Shown one piece after another: positions 1 through 10,338 of a DNA stretch of 64,000 bases. The notes under the pieces are model-generated. The model did not search any database. It had not been told where the DNA came from and was given only the letters and a program-made list of their open reading frames with translations. The position numbers were made by a program, and so were the translations under genes. Numbering within the stretch: position 1 is the first letter of the stretch; every line of letters begins with the position of its first letter. Location of the stretch: contig NZ_VFWX01000001.1 of the NCBI RefSeq assembly GCF_006442965.1, forward strand, positions 620,001 through 684,000. The letters run 5' to 3'. This DNA is from Mesorhizobium sp. CU3 (GTDB taxonomy: Bacteria; Pseudomonadota; Alphaproteobacteria; Rhizobiales; Rhizobiaceae).

Positions 1-2
1 AA

Positions 3-551
3 AACGTATTCACCGAGGCCGCCGGCGAAAAATGGTCGCCCAAGCTGCTCAACGCGCTGGGCGGTCTGATCCACACCATGGCGGAATCGATGCTGGTGTT
101 TGCGCCGCACGCCAATTCCTGGCGGCGGTTCGTGTCGCAATCCTACGCGCCGGTGGCGCCGACATGGGGCGTCAACAACCGCTCGGTGGCGCTGCGGGTG
201 CCGGCGGGCGACGCCAAGAACCGGCGCATCGAGCACCGGCCGTCCGGCGTCGATGCCAACCCCTATCTGGTCGCGGCAACGGTGCTGGCCGGCATCGTCA
301 AGGGCCTGGACGAAGGGCTTGAGCCTGGGGCCGAAACGACCGGCAACGGCTACGAGCAGGCTTCCGACGCATCCGCGATGCCGGCCGATTGGCGCGCCGC
401 GATCGAGGCGGCCAAGAGCTCCGATTTCCTCAAATCGGCGCTCGGGCCCGACCTGCACCGCACCTTCGTGGCGATCAAGCAGGCCGAATATCTGCGCGTC
501 GCGCGCACGGTCAGCGAGCTGGATTACCATCTCTACCTGCACGAGGTCTGA
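3..551 (+). CDS. Glutamine synthetase family protein, C-terminal part (5' end outside window)
   Basis: This is the last ~182 residues of a glutamine-synthetase-fold ligase; the reading frame is already open at base 3. The segment carries the conserved GS block NNRSVALRVP and the RIEHRPSGVDANPYL motif, which help form the nucleotide and glutamate sites. Family members condense ammonia or an amine with glutamate using ATP. The DANPYL region and the LYLHEV-type end resemble the gamma-glutamylputrescine synthetase (PuuA)/GlnT-like branch more than classical GlnA, but with two thirds of the protein missing the substrate cannot be set. It ends 89 nt before the repair cassette and is probably a separate transcription unit. 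Confidence 0.85.
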   Translation, partial: NVFTEAAGEKWSPKLLNALGGLIHTMAESMLVFAPHANSWRRFVSQSYAPVAPTWGVNNRSVALRVPAGDAKNRRIEHRPSGVDANPYLVAATVLAGIVKGLDEGLEPGAETTGNGYEQASDASAMPADWRAAIEAAKSSDFLKSALGPDLHRTFVAIKQAEYLRVARTVSELDYHLYLHEV

Positions 552-623
552 TCGCCGGAGCGACTGGCGCGGCGATCACATTTTGCCGCCGATAATCAAA
601 AGTTATAGCCAATTGCATTTCTA

Positions 624-638
624 GAACATATCATGAAC
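624..638 (+). promoter_or_regulatory. LexA (SOS) box, GAAC-N7-GAAC
   Basis: GAAC (624-627), seven bases, GAAC (635-638). This is an exact match to the alphaproteobacterial LexA target, the direct repeat GTTC-N7-GTTC read on the other strand. It ends 2 nt before the ATG of the radical SAM gene, so bound LexA would cover the start region. That the downstream pair is DNA-damage inducible is inferred from this site and from the genes' repair assignment. Confidence 0.75.
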
Positions 639-640
639 AA

Positions 641-1876
641 ATGGCTATACTGTCCGTCCGCGAGAAACTGGCGATCCTGTCCGACGCCGCCAAATACGAC
701 GCCTCCTGCGCCTCGTCCGGCTCGGCCAAACGCGACTCGCTGAAGTCGGGCGGCATCGGTTCCACCGAAGGCTCGGGCATCTGCCATTCCTACGCGCCGG
801 ACGGCCGCTGTATCTCGCTCTTAAAAATCCTGCTCACCAATTTCTGCATCTACGACTGCAGCTATTGCATCAACCGCTCATCCTCCAACGTGCGGCGCGC
901 CCGCTTCAGCGTCGAGGAAGTGGTGCGGCTGACCATGGATTTCTACCGGCGCAACTATATCGAGGGCCTGTTCCTGTCCTCCGGCGTCATCCGCTCGCCG
1001 GACGAGACGATGGGCGAGATGGTCGAGGTGGCGCGGCGACTCAGGATCGAGGAGAAGTTCGGCGGCTACATCCATCTCAAGACCATTCCCGAAGCGTCGG
1101 CCGAGCTAATCGAGACAGCGGGCCTCTACGCTGATCGACTGTCGATCAATGTCGAGCTGCCCACCGATGAAGGGGTGAAGAGACTGGCGCCGGAAAAGAA
1201 GCCGGAAACCATCCGGCTCTCGATGGCGAAGCTGCGCCGCAAGATCGAGGAGAAGGCCGAACCGACGCTGAAAAGCCGCAAGCGCGAGCGCTTCGCGCCG
1301 GGCGGCCAGTCGACGCAGATGATCGTCGGCGCCGACAAGACTTCCGACGACGGCATCTTGCACGCCAGCGCCCGGCTCTACGGCAGCTACCACCTGCGCC
1401 GGGTCTATTATTCGGCCTTCAGCCCGATCCCGGATTCGTCTTCGGCGCTGCCACTGCAAAAGCCGCCGCTGATGCGAGAGCACCGGCTCTATCAGGCCGA
1501 CTGGCTGATGCGCTTCTACGGCTTCTCGCAGCCGGAGATTCTCGCAGGCAGCAATGACGGGATGCTCGACCTGGCCATCGACCCGAAACTGGCCTGGGCG
1601 CTGCGCAATCGCGGCCGGTTCCCGATCGACGTCAACCGCGCCGAGCGCGAGGCGTTGCTGCGCGTGCCCGGGCTGGGCACGAAGGTCATCGACCGGATCA
1701 TTGCGACGCGGCGCCATCGCCGGCTGCGGCTGGAGGATGTCGGCCGCATCTGCCATTCGGTCGCCAAGGTGCGGCCGTTCATCATCGCCGAGGGCTGGTC
1801 GCCGGGCGCGCTGACGGACAAGGCAGCTTTGCGTGAGACCATCACCCGCTCCTGCGAACAGCTGTCGCTGTTTTGA
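641..1876 (+). CDS. Putative DNA modification/repair radical SAM protein
   Basis: A 411-residue radical SAM enzyme. The [4Fe-4S]/SAM motif C-x3-C-x2-C is at residues 69, 73 and 76 (NFCIYDCSYC). The C-terminal part has a helix-hairpin-helix-like stretch (VPGLGTKVIDRII, about residues 341-353), expected for DNA binding. This matches the family usually annotated as UdgX-associated putative DNA repair radical SAM protein. Its reaction is unknown; distant kinship to spore photoproduct lyase (SplB) suggests base-lesion or modified-base chemistry. The stop lies against the start of the UdgX gene, implying translational coupling. A LexA box sits immediately upstream. I chose the ATG at 641 because it opens the conserved N terminus right after that box. 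Confidence 0.9.
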   Translation: MAILSVREKLAILSDAAKYDASCASSGSAKRDSLKSGGIGSTEGSGICHSYAPDGRCISLLKILLTNFCIYDCSYCINRSSSNVRRARFSVEEVVRLTMDFYRRNYIEGLFLSSGVIRSPDETMGEMVEVARRLRIEEKFGGYIHLKTIPEASAELIETAGLYADRLSINVELPTDEGVKRLAPEKKPETIRLSMAKLRRKIEEKAEPTLKSRKRERFAPGGQSTQMIVGADKTSDDGILHASARLYGSYHLRRVYYSAFSPIPDSSSALPLQKPPLMREHRLYQADWLMRFYGFSQPEILAGSNDGMLDLAIDPKLAWALRNRGRFPIDVNRAEREALLRVPGLGTKVIDRIIATRRHRRLRLEDVGRICHSVAKVRPFIIAEGWSPGALTDKAALRETITRSCEQLSLF

Positions 1877-1878
1877 CC

Positions 1879-3336
1879 ATGGCCCAACTCGACCTCGCCA
1901 TCCATCTCGTCCGGCTCGACAGCGAAACCGACTTTGCCGGCTGGCGGGATGCCGCGCGCCGGCTGGCGACCAACGATATCCCGCCGGAGGATGTCGCGTG
2001 GCAGGTCGGGTTCGAGGATGATGTTCGCAACAGTGATTTGCCGGCTGCGAAGCCTGATGCCCGGCTGGTCGTGCCGCGCGACTTCATCGAGCGGGCGGAG
2101 ACGGCCATCTGCCATTGCGATCTCGAACGCTTCGGCTTTCTCTACCGGCTGCTGTGGCGGCTGCGTACCGAGCCGAAGCTGCTGTCGATCGCGACCGATC
2201 CCGATATCCGCCGGCTGGAGGCGATGGAAAAGGCGGTGCGCCGCGACATCCACAAGATGCGCGCCTTCGTGCGGTTCCGGAGGATCGGCGAAGGCGCTGA
2301 CGAGCGCTATGTCGCCTGGTTCGAGCCGGAGCATTTCATCGTCGAGCGCAATGCGGATTTCTTCGTGCGCCGCTTCACCGGCATGCGCTGGACGATCCTG
2401 GCACCACATGCTTCCGCCGACTGGGATGGCGAGCGGCTGGCTATCGGTCCGGGTGCGGCCAAGCGCGATGCGCCAGCCGAGGACGACGCCGAGGCGCTGT
2501 GGCAGACCTATTTCGAGAACATCTTCAATCCCGCGCGGCTCAAGGTGAAGGCCATGCAGAAGGAGATGCCGAAAAAGTATTGGCGGAACCTTCCCGAGGC
2601 GTCGCTCATTCCAGACCTGATAGCAGGAGCAGACAAAGCCGCGTCAGCCATGATCGCCCGCATGCCCACCACCCCAGCGCCGCACCACGCCAAGGTCCAG
2701 GCCAAGCATTGGCCGACGCCGCAGACAGCCGACGCGGACGAAACCGCCGATACGATACCGGAGCTGCGCGAAGTCGCCAAAGGCTGCCATCGCTGCCCGC
2801 TCTGGCGCGATGCAACGCAAACGGTGTTCGGCGAAGGCCCGGAGAACGCCGATGTCGTCTTCGTCGGCGAGCAGCCGGGCGATCAGGAGGATCTGGCCGG
2901 CAAGCCTTTCGTCGGGCCGGCGGGCAAGGTTTTCGACGCCATCCTCGGCGACGCCGCGATCGACCGCCGCAAGGTCTATGTCACCAATGCGGTAAAACAC
3001 TTCAAATTCGAGCCGCGCGGCAAACGCCGCATCCACTCGAAACCAAATGCCGGCGAAATCCAGGCCTGCCGCTGGTGGCTGGACAAGGAGCTTGAGCTGA
3101 TCAAGCCCAACCTCGTGGTGGCGTTGGGCGCGACCGCGGCGCAGTCGCTGCTCGGCAGGGCGGTGCCGATAACCAGGATGCGCGGCGATATGGTCGAACG
3201 CGAGGACGGCTTGCGGGTGTTCCTGACCATCCACCCGTCCTTCATCCTGCGCATCCGCGAGCAGGCGGACAAAGAGGCGGAGCGGGAGCGGTTCTTGCAG
3301 GATATGCGCAAGGTGAGAGAGTTGATGGGAGCTTGA
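1879..3336 (+). CDS. udgX: UdgX-family uracil-DNA glycosylase fused to DUF4130-type repair domain
   Basis: A 485-residue two-domain protein. Residues ~1-260 match the DUF4130 domain commonly found next to or fused with UdgX (WFEPEHFIVERN, then LAIGPGAA). Residues ~290-485 form a family-4-like uracil-DNA glycosylase with Fe-S cysteines (C303, C306 in CHRCPLW), motif GEQPGDQED at ~330 and HPS at 452. The diagnostic UdgX loop KRRIH is at 382-386. In studied UdgX proteins the histidine of this loop forms a covalent bond with the deoxyribose after uracil excision, leaving the enzyme trapped on DNA. ATG 1879 is preferred; a TTG at 1873 overlapping the upstream TGA is an alternative start. No clear Shine-Dalgarno is seen, consistent with coupling to the radical SAM gene. 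Confidence 0.9.
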   Translation: MAQLDLAIHLVRLDSETDFAGWRDAARRLATNDIPPEDVAWQVGFEDDVRNSDLPAAKPDARLVVPRDFIERAETAICHCDLERFGFLYRLLWRLRTEPKLLSIATDPDIRRLEAMEKAVRRDIHKMRAFVRFRRIGEGADERYVAWFEPEHFIVERNADFFVRRFTGMRWTILAPHASADWDGERLAIGPGAAKRDAPAEDDAEALWQTYFENIFNPARLKVKAMQKEMPKKYWRNLPEASLIPDLIAGADKAASAMIARMPTTPAPHHAKVQAKHWPTPQTADADETADTIPELREVAKGCHRCPLWRDATQTVFGEGPENADVVFVGEQPGDQEDLAGKPFVGPAGKVFDAILGDAAIDRRKVYVTNAVKHFKFEPRGKRRIHSKPNAGEIQACRWWLDKELELIKPNLVVALGATAAQSLLGRAVPITRMRGDMVEREDGLRVFLTIHPSFILRIREQADKEAERERFLQDMRKVRELMGA

Positions 3337-3402
3337 TAGGTAACCTTGGGCGCCTCTCTTTCGAACACGAGCAACACAGATAAATACCTGCCCGTCTGCG
3401 CT

Positions 3403-3528
3403 GCCCCTCATTGCCCTGCCGGGCATTTCTCCCCGTATAGTGACGGGGAGAAAGGGCTGTCACCGGCGCCGCGCCTCTTCCTTCTCCCCGTTCACGGGGA
3501 GAAGGTGCCCGAAGGGCGGATGAGGGGC
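3403..3528. repeat. Compound palindromic intergenic repeat (two hairpins)
   Basis: Outer arms GCCCCTCAT (3403-3411) and ATGAGGGGC (3520-3528) enclose two perfect stem-loops: TTCTCCCCGT/ACGGGGAGAA at 3427-3452 and the same arms again at 3482-3503. The element lies between convergent genes (UdgX and glycerate kinase), where it could also stop transcription. It looks like one of the mosaic intergenic repeats common in rhizobia. Confidence 0.75.
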
Positions 3529-3565
3529 GGCGCCAGCGTTTGTCCAGATGACACTGCGCCGTCGT

Positions 3566-4825
3566 CTAACGAACGAGAATAGCCCTCAGATCGTTGACAT
3601 TCGTGCCCGTAGGTCCCGGCACGAACAGATCTCCGACAGCATTGAAGGCCGTCCAGGCGTTGTTGCCGGCCAGCACCGCCTTGGCGTCGACGCCAGCCGC
3701 CCGCATACGCGCCACGGTCGAACCGTCGGCAAAGGCGCCGGCGTTGTTTTCGGAGCCGTCTATGCCGTCCGTGTCGGCGGCCAGCGCGTGAATGCCGCTC
3801 ACTCCATCGATGCCGAGCGCGAAGGCGAGCAGGAATTCGGAATTGCGGCCGCCCTTGCCCTTGGCGCGCAGCGTTACAGTCGTTTCGCCCCCGGAAAGAA
3901 TCAGCACCGGCTTGGCGAAGGGCCGGTTGCGCGTCGCCACTTCGCGCGCGATCGCGGCGTGGACGCCGCCGACCTCGCGCGCCTCGCCTTCGATCGCATC
4001 CGACAGGATGACGGCCTCGATGCCTTGCCGCCTGGCTTCGGCTGCGGCGGCCTCCAGCGAGACGCCGGCCGAGGCGGTCAGATGCACTTCATTGCCGGCA
4101 AAGCGCGGATCGCCCGGGCTCGGCGCGTCGGCGGCCGGCGAATTGATATGCGCCATGACCGAGGCCGGCAGCTTCATGCCATAGGCGGCGATCGAGGCCA
4201 GCGCATCCGCGCGGCTGCCGGTGTCGGGAACGGTCGGGCCGGAGGCGACCAGCGCCGGATTGTCGCCCGGGATGTCGGAGACGACCAGCGACACCACGCG
4301 CGCCGGGTGCGCGGCGGCGGCGAGGCGGCCGCCCTTGATGGTCGAGACATGCTTGCGGATGGTGTTCATCGCCGCGATCGGCGCCCCGGAAGCGAGCAGC
4401 CCCTCGTTGACGGCGATCTCGTCGGCCAAGGTCAGCCCAGGCGCAGGCGAAGGCAGCAGTGCCGAGCCGCCGCCGGAAATCAGCGCGACGACCAGATCGT
4501 CCGCCGTAAGCCCGCGCACCTTTTCCAGCAGACGCCGCGAGGCTTCGAGGCCGGCCGCATCCGGTACCGGATGCGCAGCCTCGATGATCTCGATGCGCTC
4601 GCATTTCGCGCCATAGCCGTAGCGGGTGACGACCAGCCCATCGATCGGACCGTCCCAGGCTTTCTCGAAGGCCGCCGCCATCTGCGCCGAGCCTTTGCCG
4701 GCGCCTATGACGATGGTGCGGCCCTTCGGCTTTGCCGGCAAATGATTGCGGATCGTCTTTTCCGGATCGGCGGCGGCGACGGCGGCGTTGAAGATCGACG
4801 TCAGAAAGGTTTTCGGGTCGGTCAT
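3566..4825 (-). CDS. Glycerate 2-kinase, MOFRL/DUF4147 family
   Basis: A 419-residue protein of the glycerate kinase family that phosphorylates D-glycerate to 2-phosphoglycerate in the cytosol. Family marks are the early glycine-rich [12 protein letters not shown], the [13 protein letters not shown] loop, the SDIPGD motif, and a C-terminal MOFRL domain with LSGGETTVT and [12 protein letters not shown]. The length is normal for the family. The start ATG at 4825 overlaps the upstream stop as ATGA, so it is co-translated with the UPF0303 gene. In context it may finish glyoxylate use: the purine pathway nearby ends in glyoxylate, which can go via tartronate semialdehyde to glycerate. Tartrate or hydroxypyruvate metabolism are alternatives. 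Confidence 0.88.
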   Translation of the reverse strand: MTDPKTFLTSIFNAAVAAADPEKTIRNHLPAKPKGRTIVIGAGKGSAQMAAAFEKAWDGPIDGLVVTRYGYGAKCERIEIIEAAHPVPDAAGLEASRRLLEKVRGLTADDLVVALISGGGSALLPSPAPGLTLADEIAVNEGLLASGAPIAAMNTIRKHVSTIKGGRLAAAAHPARVVSLVVSDIPGDNPALVASGPTVPDTGSRADALASIAAYGMKLPASVMAHINSPAADAPSPGDPRFAGNEVHLTASAGVSLEAAAAEARRQGIEAVILSDAIEGEAREVGGVHAAIAREVATRNRPFAKPVLILSGGETTVTLRAKGKGGRNSEFLLAFALGIDGVSGIHALAADTDGIDGSENNAGAFADGSTVARMRAAGVDAKAVLAGNNAWTAFNAVGDLFVPGPTGTNVNDLRAILVR

Positions 4826-5325
4826 TTTTCTTCCGGCGGCAACGTGAGGCCGTTGGCATCGATGTTCAGATGCGCGCAGAGCGCATCGACGACGACGCCA
4901 TGATCCTCGCGCTCGGGCAGGCCCGAGACGGCGATGACGCCGATCACGCCGGCGCCCTTGACGGTGACGGGAAAGCCGCCGCCGGCCAGCACATAGTCGG
5001 CGATGTCCAGGCCCTCGCCGATTTTGAAGGTGCGGTCCGGCCGCTGCTGCTCCAGCACAAGGCGGTAGGTGCTTCTGAGATACCGCTTGACGACATTGAT
5101 CTTGCGCCGTGCCCAGTCCGGATTGGAGGCATTCGAGCCCGGCATCGCCGCGTAGAAAAGCGGCCGGTCCCACAGCCTGATGTCGACGATGACAGGCAGG
5201 TTTTCCTTCAGCGCACGGCTTCTAATCGCGGAGCCGATCTCGAAGGCGACGGCCTCGTCGAAGGCCGAAAAGACCAGCGTCGCTTCCTGTTTCTTGATCA
5301 GAGCGATGTCGTCGGCAACTGCCAT
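4822..5325 (-). CDS. UPF0303 / heme-degrading-domain (HbpS/GlcG-like) protein
   Basis: A 167-residue single-domain protein of the UPF0303 family (related to yeast YBR137W and the GlcG/HbpS fold). Seen here: the [16 protein letters not shown] and [11 protein letters not shown] motifs and the glycine-rich [21 protein letters not shown] stretch typical of the fold. The biochemical role is not settled; relatives bind heme or cobalamin-like ligands, or accompany glycolate and glycerate operons. It shares an ATGA overlap with the glycerate kinase gene, suggesting a two-gene unit. An AGGGGAACG ribosome-binding region precedes the ATG. Confidence 0.8.
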   Translation of the reverse strand: MAVADDIALIKKQEATLVFSAFDEAVAFEIGSAIRSRALKENLPVIVDIRLWDRPLFYAAMPGSNASNPDWARRKINVVKRYLRSTYRLVLEQQRPDRTFKIGEGLDIADYVLAGGGFPVTVKGAGVIGVIAVSGLPEREDHGVVVDALCAHLNIDANGLTLPPEEK

Positions 5326-5399
5326 CTCGTTCCCCTGTCAGCGTCGAGGCACGCTTTGGCCGATGGCTGACGCCGGGTCAAGCGAAGAGCGCTTTTAAT

Positions 5400-6713
<1,314 letters not shown>

Positions 6714-6715
6714 GC

Positions 6716-7942
6716 TTACTTTCCGGCGCCTTCGAACCAGGCCACCAGGAGGGCCCGTTCCTGGTCGGTGATCTGGGTGACGTTGGCCGGCGGCATGGCA
6801 TGCGCCCGGCCGGCCTGGATGTAAATCTCGCGCGCATGCTCGGCGATGCGCTCGTCGGTGTCGAGCAGCACGCCCTTCGGTGCATGGTAGATGCCCTCAT
6901 AGACCGGCTCTTCCGTATGGCACATCGAGCAGCGGCCGAGCACGGTGTCGCGCACGGCCGGGAAATGCGCCGAGGCGATATAGACCTGGGCGGCGGCCGA
7001 GGCGGCGGAAGCCTTCGGCTCGCCGGTCAGCACCTTCGGCACGGTCGACAGCCAGATGATGATCATGAACAGCACCGCCGCACCCAACCAGGTCCAGTGC
7101 GGGTTGCCCTTGCGGGCATGCAGGCTGTTGAAATAGTGCCGGATCAGCACGCCGATGATGAAGACCAGCGAAGCGATGACCCAGTTGAACTCGGTGCCGA
7201 AGGCCAGCGGGTAGTGGTTCGACAGCATCAGGAACAGGACCGGCAAGGTCAGGTAGTTGTTGTGCAGCGAGCGCTGCTTGGCGATCTTGCCGTATTTCGG
7301 GTCCGGCTTGCGGCCGGCGATCAGGTCGGCGACGACGATCTTCTGGTTGGGGATGATGACCATGAAGACATTGGCCGACATGATCGTGGCGGTGATGGCG
7401 CCGAGATGCAGGAAGGCGGCACGGCCGGTGAAGAGATGAGTCAGCCCCCAGGCGATGAAGACCAGCACGCCGTAGAGCACCAGCATCAGGCCGGTATCGC
7501 TTTTGCCCAACGGCGAGCGGCAGAGCAGGTCATAGACGATCCAGCCGACCCCGATGGTGGCCAGCGACAGCAGGATGCCGACCGGTACCGAAACATTGAG
7601 GACGTTGGGGTCGATCAGGAACAAGTTGGCGCCGCCGTAATAGACCAGGCAGAGCATGGCGAAGCCCGACATCCAGGTGGCGTAAGACTCCCATTTGAAC
7701 CAGGTGAGGTGCTCCGGCATCTCGGCCGGCGCCACCAAATATTTCTGGATGTGGTAGAAGCCGCCGCCATGCACCTGCCATTCCTCGCCGAAGGCGCCGG
7801 CGGGCAGGCCGGGACGCTGGCGCAGGCCGAGGTCGAGCGCGACGAAATAGAAGGACGATCCGATCCAGGCGATGCCGGTGATGACATGCAGCCAGCGGAC
7901 GGCGAAGCTCAGCCAGTCCCAGAAAATCGCGAAATCCATCAT
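6716..7942 (-). CDS. puuD: Urate hydroxylase PuuD (membrane protein with C-terminal cytochrome c domain)
   Basis: A 408-residue integral membrane protein. About eight hydrophobic helices fill residues 1-300, starting with FAVRWLHVITGIAWIGSSF. A periplasmic class-I cytochrome c domain follows, with the heme motif CSMCH (C338, C341, H342) and an axial methionine likely in HAMPP near the C terminus. PuuD oxidises urate to 5-hydroxyisourate and hands electrons to the respiratory chain, replacing soluble uricase. Its product is the substrate of the HiuH encoded at 17.9 kb. It is first in the puuD-guaD operon and divergent from a LysR gene that may control it. Confidence 0.93.
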   Translation of the reverse strand: MMDFAIFWDWLSFAVRWLHVITGIAWIGSSFYFVALDLGLRQRPGLPAGAFGEEWQVHGGGFYHIQKYLVAPAEMPEHLTWFKWESYATWMSGFAMLCLVYYGGANLFLIDPNVLNVSVPVGILLSLATIGVGWIVYDLLCRSPLGKSDTGLMLVLYGVLVFIAWGLTHLFTGRAAFLHLGAITATIMSANVFMVIIPNQKIVVADLIAGRKPDPKYGKIAKQRSLHNNYLTLPVLFLMLSNHYPLAFGTEFNWVIASLVFIIGVLIRHYFNSLHARKGNPHWTWLGAAVLFMIIIWLSTVPKVLTGEPKASAASAAAQVYIASAHFPAVRDTVLGRCSMCHTEEPVYEGIYHAPKGVLLDTDERIAEHAREIYIQAGRAHAMPPANVTQITDQERALLVAWFEGAGK

Positions 7943-8039
7943 TGGTGATCGTCCCTGCCGATTGGCCGACTTTACGGTCTAGCGCGCAAACGAAAAGAGG
8001 CGAGGTGCGCGATGACTTTCAAAAAAAAATAAAAAATAC

Positions 8040-8052
8040 TAGGGTTGCCCTA
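8040..8052. promoter_or_regulatory. LysR-type palindrome (T-N11-A) between puuD and the regulator
   Basis: TAGGG-TTG-CCCTA is a perfect inverted repeat with T-N11-A geometry in the 142-bp divergent region. It follows an A/T-rich tract (8020-8036) that is unusual for this GC-rich window and could bend DNA. It is a candidate binding site for the adjacent LysR protein; function is inferred from position and symmetry only. Confidence 0.45.
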
Positions 8053-8084
8053 CGCAGCCGCATGAGAGCCACGGAAGCCGCCGC

Positions 8085-9005
8085 ATGGCCTATCTCGACA
8101 ACATCGCCGTCTTCGTCCGTGTCGTCGAGCTCGGCAATCTGTCGGCCGCCGGGCGCGACATGCGCATTTCGCCGGCGGTCGCCTCCAACCGCATCAAGGA
8201 GCTGGAGAAGCATCTGGGCGTGCGGCTGTTCAACCGCACGACCAGGCAGCTGATGCCGACCGAGCACGGCACGGTGTTCTATACCGGCGCCAAGCAGGTG
8301 CTGGATGCCATCACCGAGGCGGAAGCCGCTGTTGCCGCGCTCTCCGGCCAGCCGCGCGGCACGATCAAAGTGACGGCGCCACTTGGCCTGGGACGACGGC
8401 TCGTGGCCTCCGGTATCCCAGATTTCCACGACAAATACCCCGATATCGAGGTGCGGCTTCGGCTTTCCGACCACAATGTCGATATCATGAAGGAAGGCAT
8501 CGACGTCGCCTTCCGGTTGGGCATCATCGAGGATTCCAGCCTCAGGATGCGCGGCATCATGGAATGCGAGCGCGTGCTGGTGGCGGCGCCGAAGTATCTG
8601 GAGGCGCGCGGCGAGCCGGCCGAGCCGCAGGAACTGATCGGCCGGAAGCATGATTGCCTGATGCTGCGCTATGCCGGGGCGCGCGAATTCGTCTGGACCC
8701 TGCAGACGCCGACCGGCGTTCAGAAATACGAGGTGCACGGCCCCTACGACACCGACGACGGCGACGTGCTGACCGGCTGGGCGCTTTCCGGCCGCGGCAT
8801 CATCAACAAGCCGCGCTTCGAGGTCGAGCCGTTCATCCGCGATCGCCGGCTGAAAGTGATCCTGCCGCAGGCGCCGCCGACGCCGGTGCAATTCGCCGCC
8901 GTCTATCCGCACAAGAAGCTGCAGGACCCGAAGGTGCGGCTGCTGCTCGACTTCATGGCCGAGCGCTGCCAGCGGCTGATCAAGGATATCCTGGCGGGGA
9001 AGTAG
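8085..9005 (+). CDS. LysR family transcriptional regulator
   Basis: A 306-residue LysR-type regulator. The N-terminal winged helix-turn-helix (residues ~1-60) contains LSAAGRDMRISPAVASNRIKELE and GVRLFNRTTRQ. The effector domain (~90-300) has the usual periplasmic-binding-protein fold, with PLGLGRRLVASGIPDFHDKYP at its start. It belongs to the CrgA/DmlR-like subgroup by its LRLSDHNVDIMKEGIDVAFRLG segment. Its divergence from puuD-guaD suggests control by urate or another purine intermediate, but this is inferred from position only. It is followed by a large palindromic repeat, so it is probably transcribed alone. Confidence 0.9.
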   Translation: MAYLDNIAVFVRVVELGNLSAAGRDMRISPAVASNRIKELEKHLGVRLFNRTTRQLMPTEHGTVFYTGAKQVLDAITEAEAAVAALSGQPRGTIKVTAPLGLGRRLVASGIPDFHDKYPDIEVRLRLSDHNVDIMKEGIDVAFRLGIIEDSSLRMRGIMECERVLVAAPKYLEARGEPAEPQELIGRKHDCLMLRYAGAREFVWTLQTPTGVQKYEVHGPYDTDDGDVLTGWALSGRGIINKPRFEVEPFIRDRRLKVILPQAPPTPVQFAAVYPHKKLQDPKVRLLLDFMAERCQRLIKDILAGK

Positions 9006-9049
9006 GGCTGGTGGCGTTGTGTCGCGATTGGCCGAAGCCTCCGCGACGT

Positions 9050-9229
9050 CGTCATCCACGGGCGGAGCGACGCGAAGCGGGAGCGCAGACCCGAGGATCC
9101 ATTCCGTGACCTTTACCGAAGGGTGCAGCGGAGCAGAATTCTGTACCGTCGCAACGCTTTGACGTCACGGAATGGATTCCAGGGTCTGCGCCGCGTCGCT
9201 TCGCTCCTTGCTCCGCCCTGGAATGACGA
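9050..9229. repeat. Large imperfect inverted repeat (~180 bp)
   Basis: Arms of about 60 nt face each other: the left arm runs from CGTCATCC at 9050 to CATTCCGTGAC near 9112, the right from GTCACGGAATGG at 9164 to ATGACG near 9227. The inner 11-12 bp match perfectly and the outer parts with interruptions. No coding sequence is seen. It accounts for much of the 385-bp gap between the LysR gene and the first flavin monooxygenase, and has the form of a rhizobial intergenic mosaic element. Confidence 0.75.
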
Positions 9230-9390
9230 CGCGACAGGTGTTCGGCTAACCACCAAGGCGGTAGGTGCGCGATGACTGGCCGGCAAGTGACAGTCTGGTG
9301 GCCCATTCGATGACGTTGCCTTGCTTAAAGGCGGGCCTAGGTTGGTGGCCAGACGGCTGCCCGATTTCACGGCGGCCGAAGGGCCGCACT

Positions 9391-10338
9391 ATGCATCTCG
9401 CCATTTCGCTAGACATCGCCGCCGCCAACGGACAGGCCGTGCTGGACTTCAGCCGGATCAGTGCTTTCGTCCGCGATGTGGAAGCGGCGGGCGTGGACAT
9501 GGTCGTCATTTCCGACTCGGCCGATAAGCCGTCGAGCAGCCCGTTCGAAGCGACGACGCTGCTTGCCGCCCTGGCCATCGTGACCGACAGGATCGGGCTC
9601 GTCGCCGGCGCTTCGACACTGGCGCATCAGCCCTACAATCTGGCGCGCCGTTTCGCGTCGCTCGACATCATCAGCCGCGGCCGCATCGGCTGGAACGCGA
9701 CCTTGGCACAGAACCCGCGCGAGGCGCCGAATTTCAGCCGGCCCGAAGGTTTCTCGGATGAGGACTTTCGACGTCGCGCCAGAGAGTTCATCACCATCGT
9801 CCGGGGATTGTGGGTCGGCTGGGAACCCGATGCGCTGCTCTTCGACAAGGCGGGCGGCCGCTTCCATGATCCGGAAAAGATGCAGCTTCTGAACCATGCC
9901 AGCGAATTCTTTTCGGTGCGCGGGCCGCTCAATGTCGCGCGTTCGCCGCAGGATAGGCCGGTTCTGGTGATGTCCGGGCTAGCGGAGGCCGACCATGCGT
10001 TTGCAAGCCGCGCCGCCGACGTCATTCTGATCGGCGAGCAATCACCGGAAACCGCAAAAACGGTTTGCGAGGAACTGAGACGCCTTGCGCGTGGCGCCGA
10101 TCGCCAGGCGCCGAAACTGCTATTGACCGTCGGCGCGGGATCCGAACTCGGTGCGGACCAAATCGCAGCCTTGCACGCCTCAAGCGAGTGTGACGGGATC
10201 AACGTCGCCTTGCCGGCTGACCTTAGCGCGCTCGATGATTTTGCCGGTCGGGTTCTGCCGAAGCTAAGAGGACGCGGCGTGGCCGTTGCTGGCCATGCCA
10301 CCTTGCGCCGTCATCTCGGATTGGGAGGCGCGCAATGA
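9391..10338 (+). CDS. LLM-class flavin-dependent oxidoreductase
   Basis: A 315-residue bacterial-luciferase-like TIM-barrel protein of the NtaA/SnaA/DszA type. Typical segments are AISLDIAAANG at the N terminus, LLAALAIVTDRIGLVAGASTL (~60), and the FASLDIISRGRIGWNATL signature. Family members use reduced flavin from a partner reductase to oxygenate or desulfurise small organics. It is shorter than its ~415-residue neighbour and lacks part of the usual C-terminal insertions. ATG 9391 is preferred because the protein aligns with its relatives from there; upstream codons run into repeat-flanking DNA. It overlaps the next gene by ATGA, so the two are probably produced together. Confidence 0.85.
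   Translation: MHLAISLDIAAANGQAVLDFSRISAFVRDVEAAGVDMVVISDSADKPSSSPFEATTLLAALAIVTDRIGLVAGASTLAHQPYNLARRFASLDIISRGRIGWNATLAQNPREAPNFSRPEGFSDEDFRRRAREFITIVRGLWVGWEPDALLFDKAGGRFHDPEKMQLLNHASEFFSVRGPLNVARSPQDRPVLVMSGLAEADHAFASRAADVILIGEQSPETAKTVCEELRRLARGADRQAPKLLLTVGAGSELGADQIAALHASSECDGINVALPADLSALDDFAGRVLPKLRGRGVAVAGHATLRRHLGLGGAQ

Noticed and set aside
3548..4903. Long plus-strand open frame (451 codons) opposite the glycerate kinase gene
   Set aside because: It is Arg/Gly-rich shadow sequence on the complementary strand of a gene with clear motifs; high-GC DNA makes such frames common.
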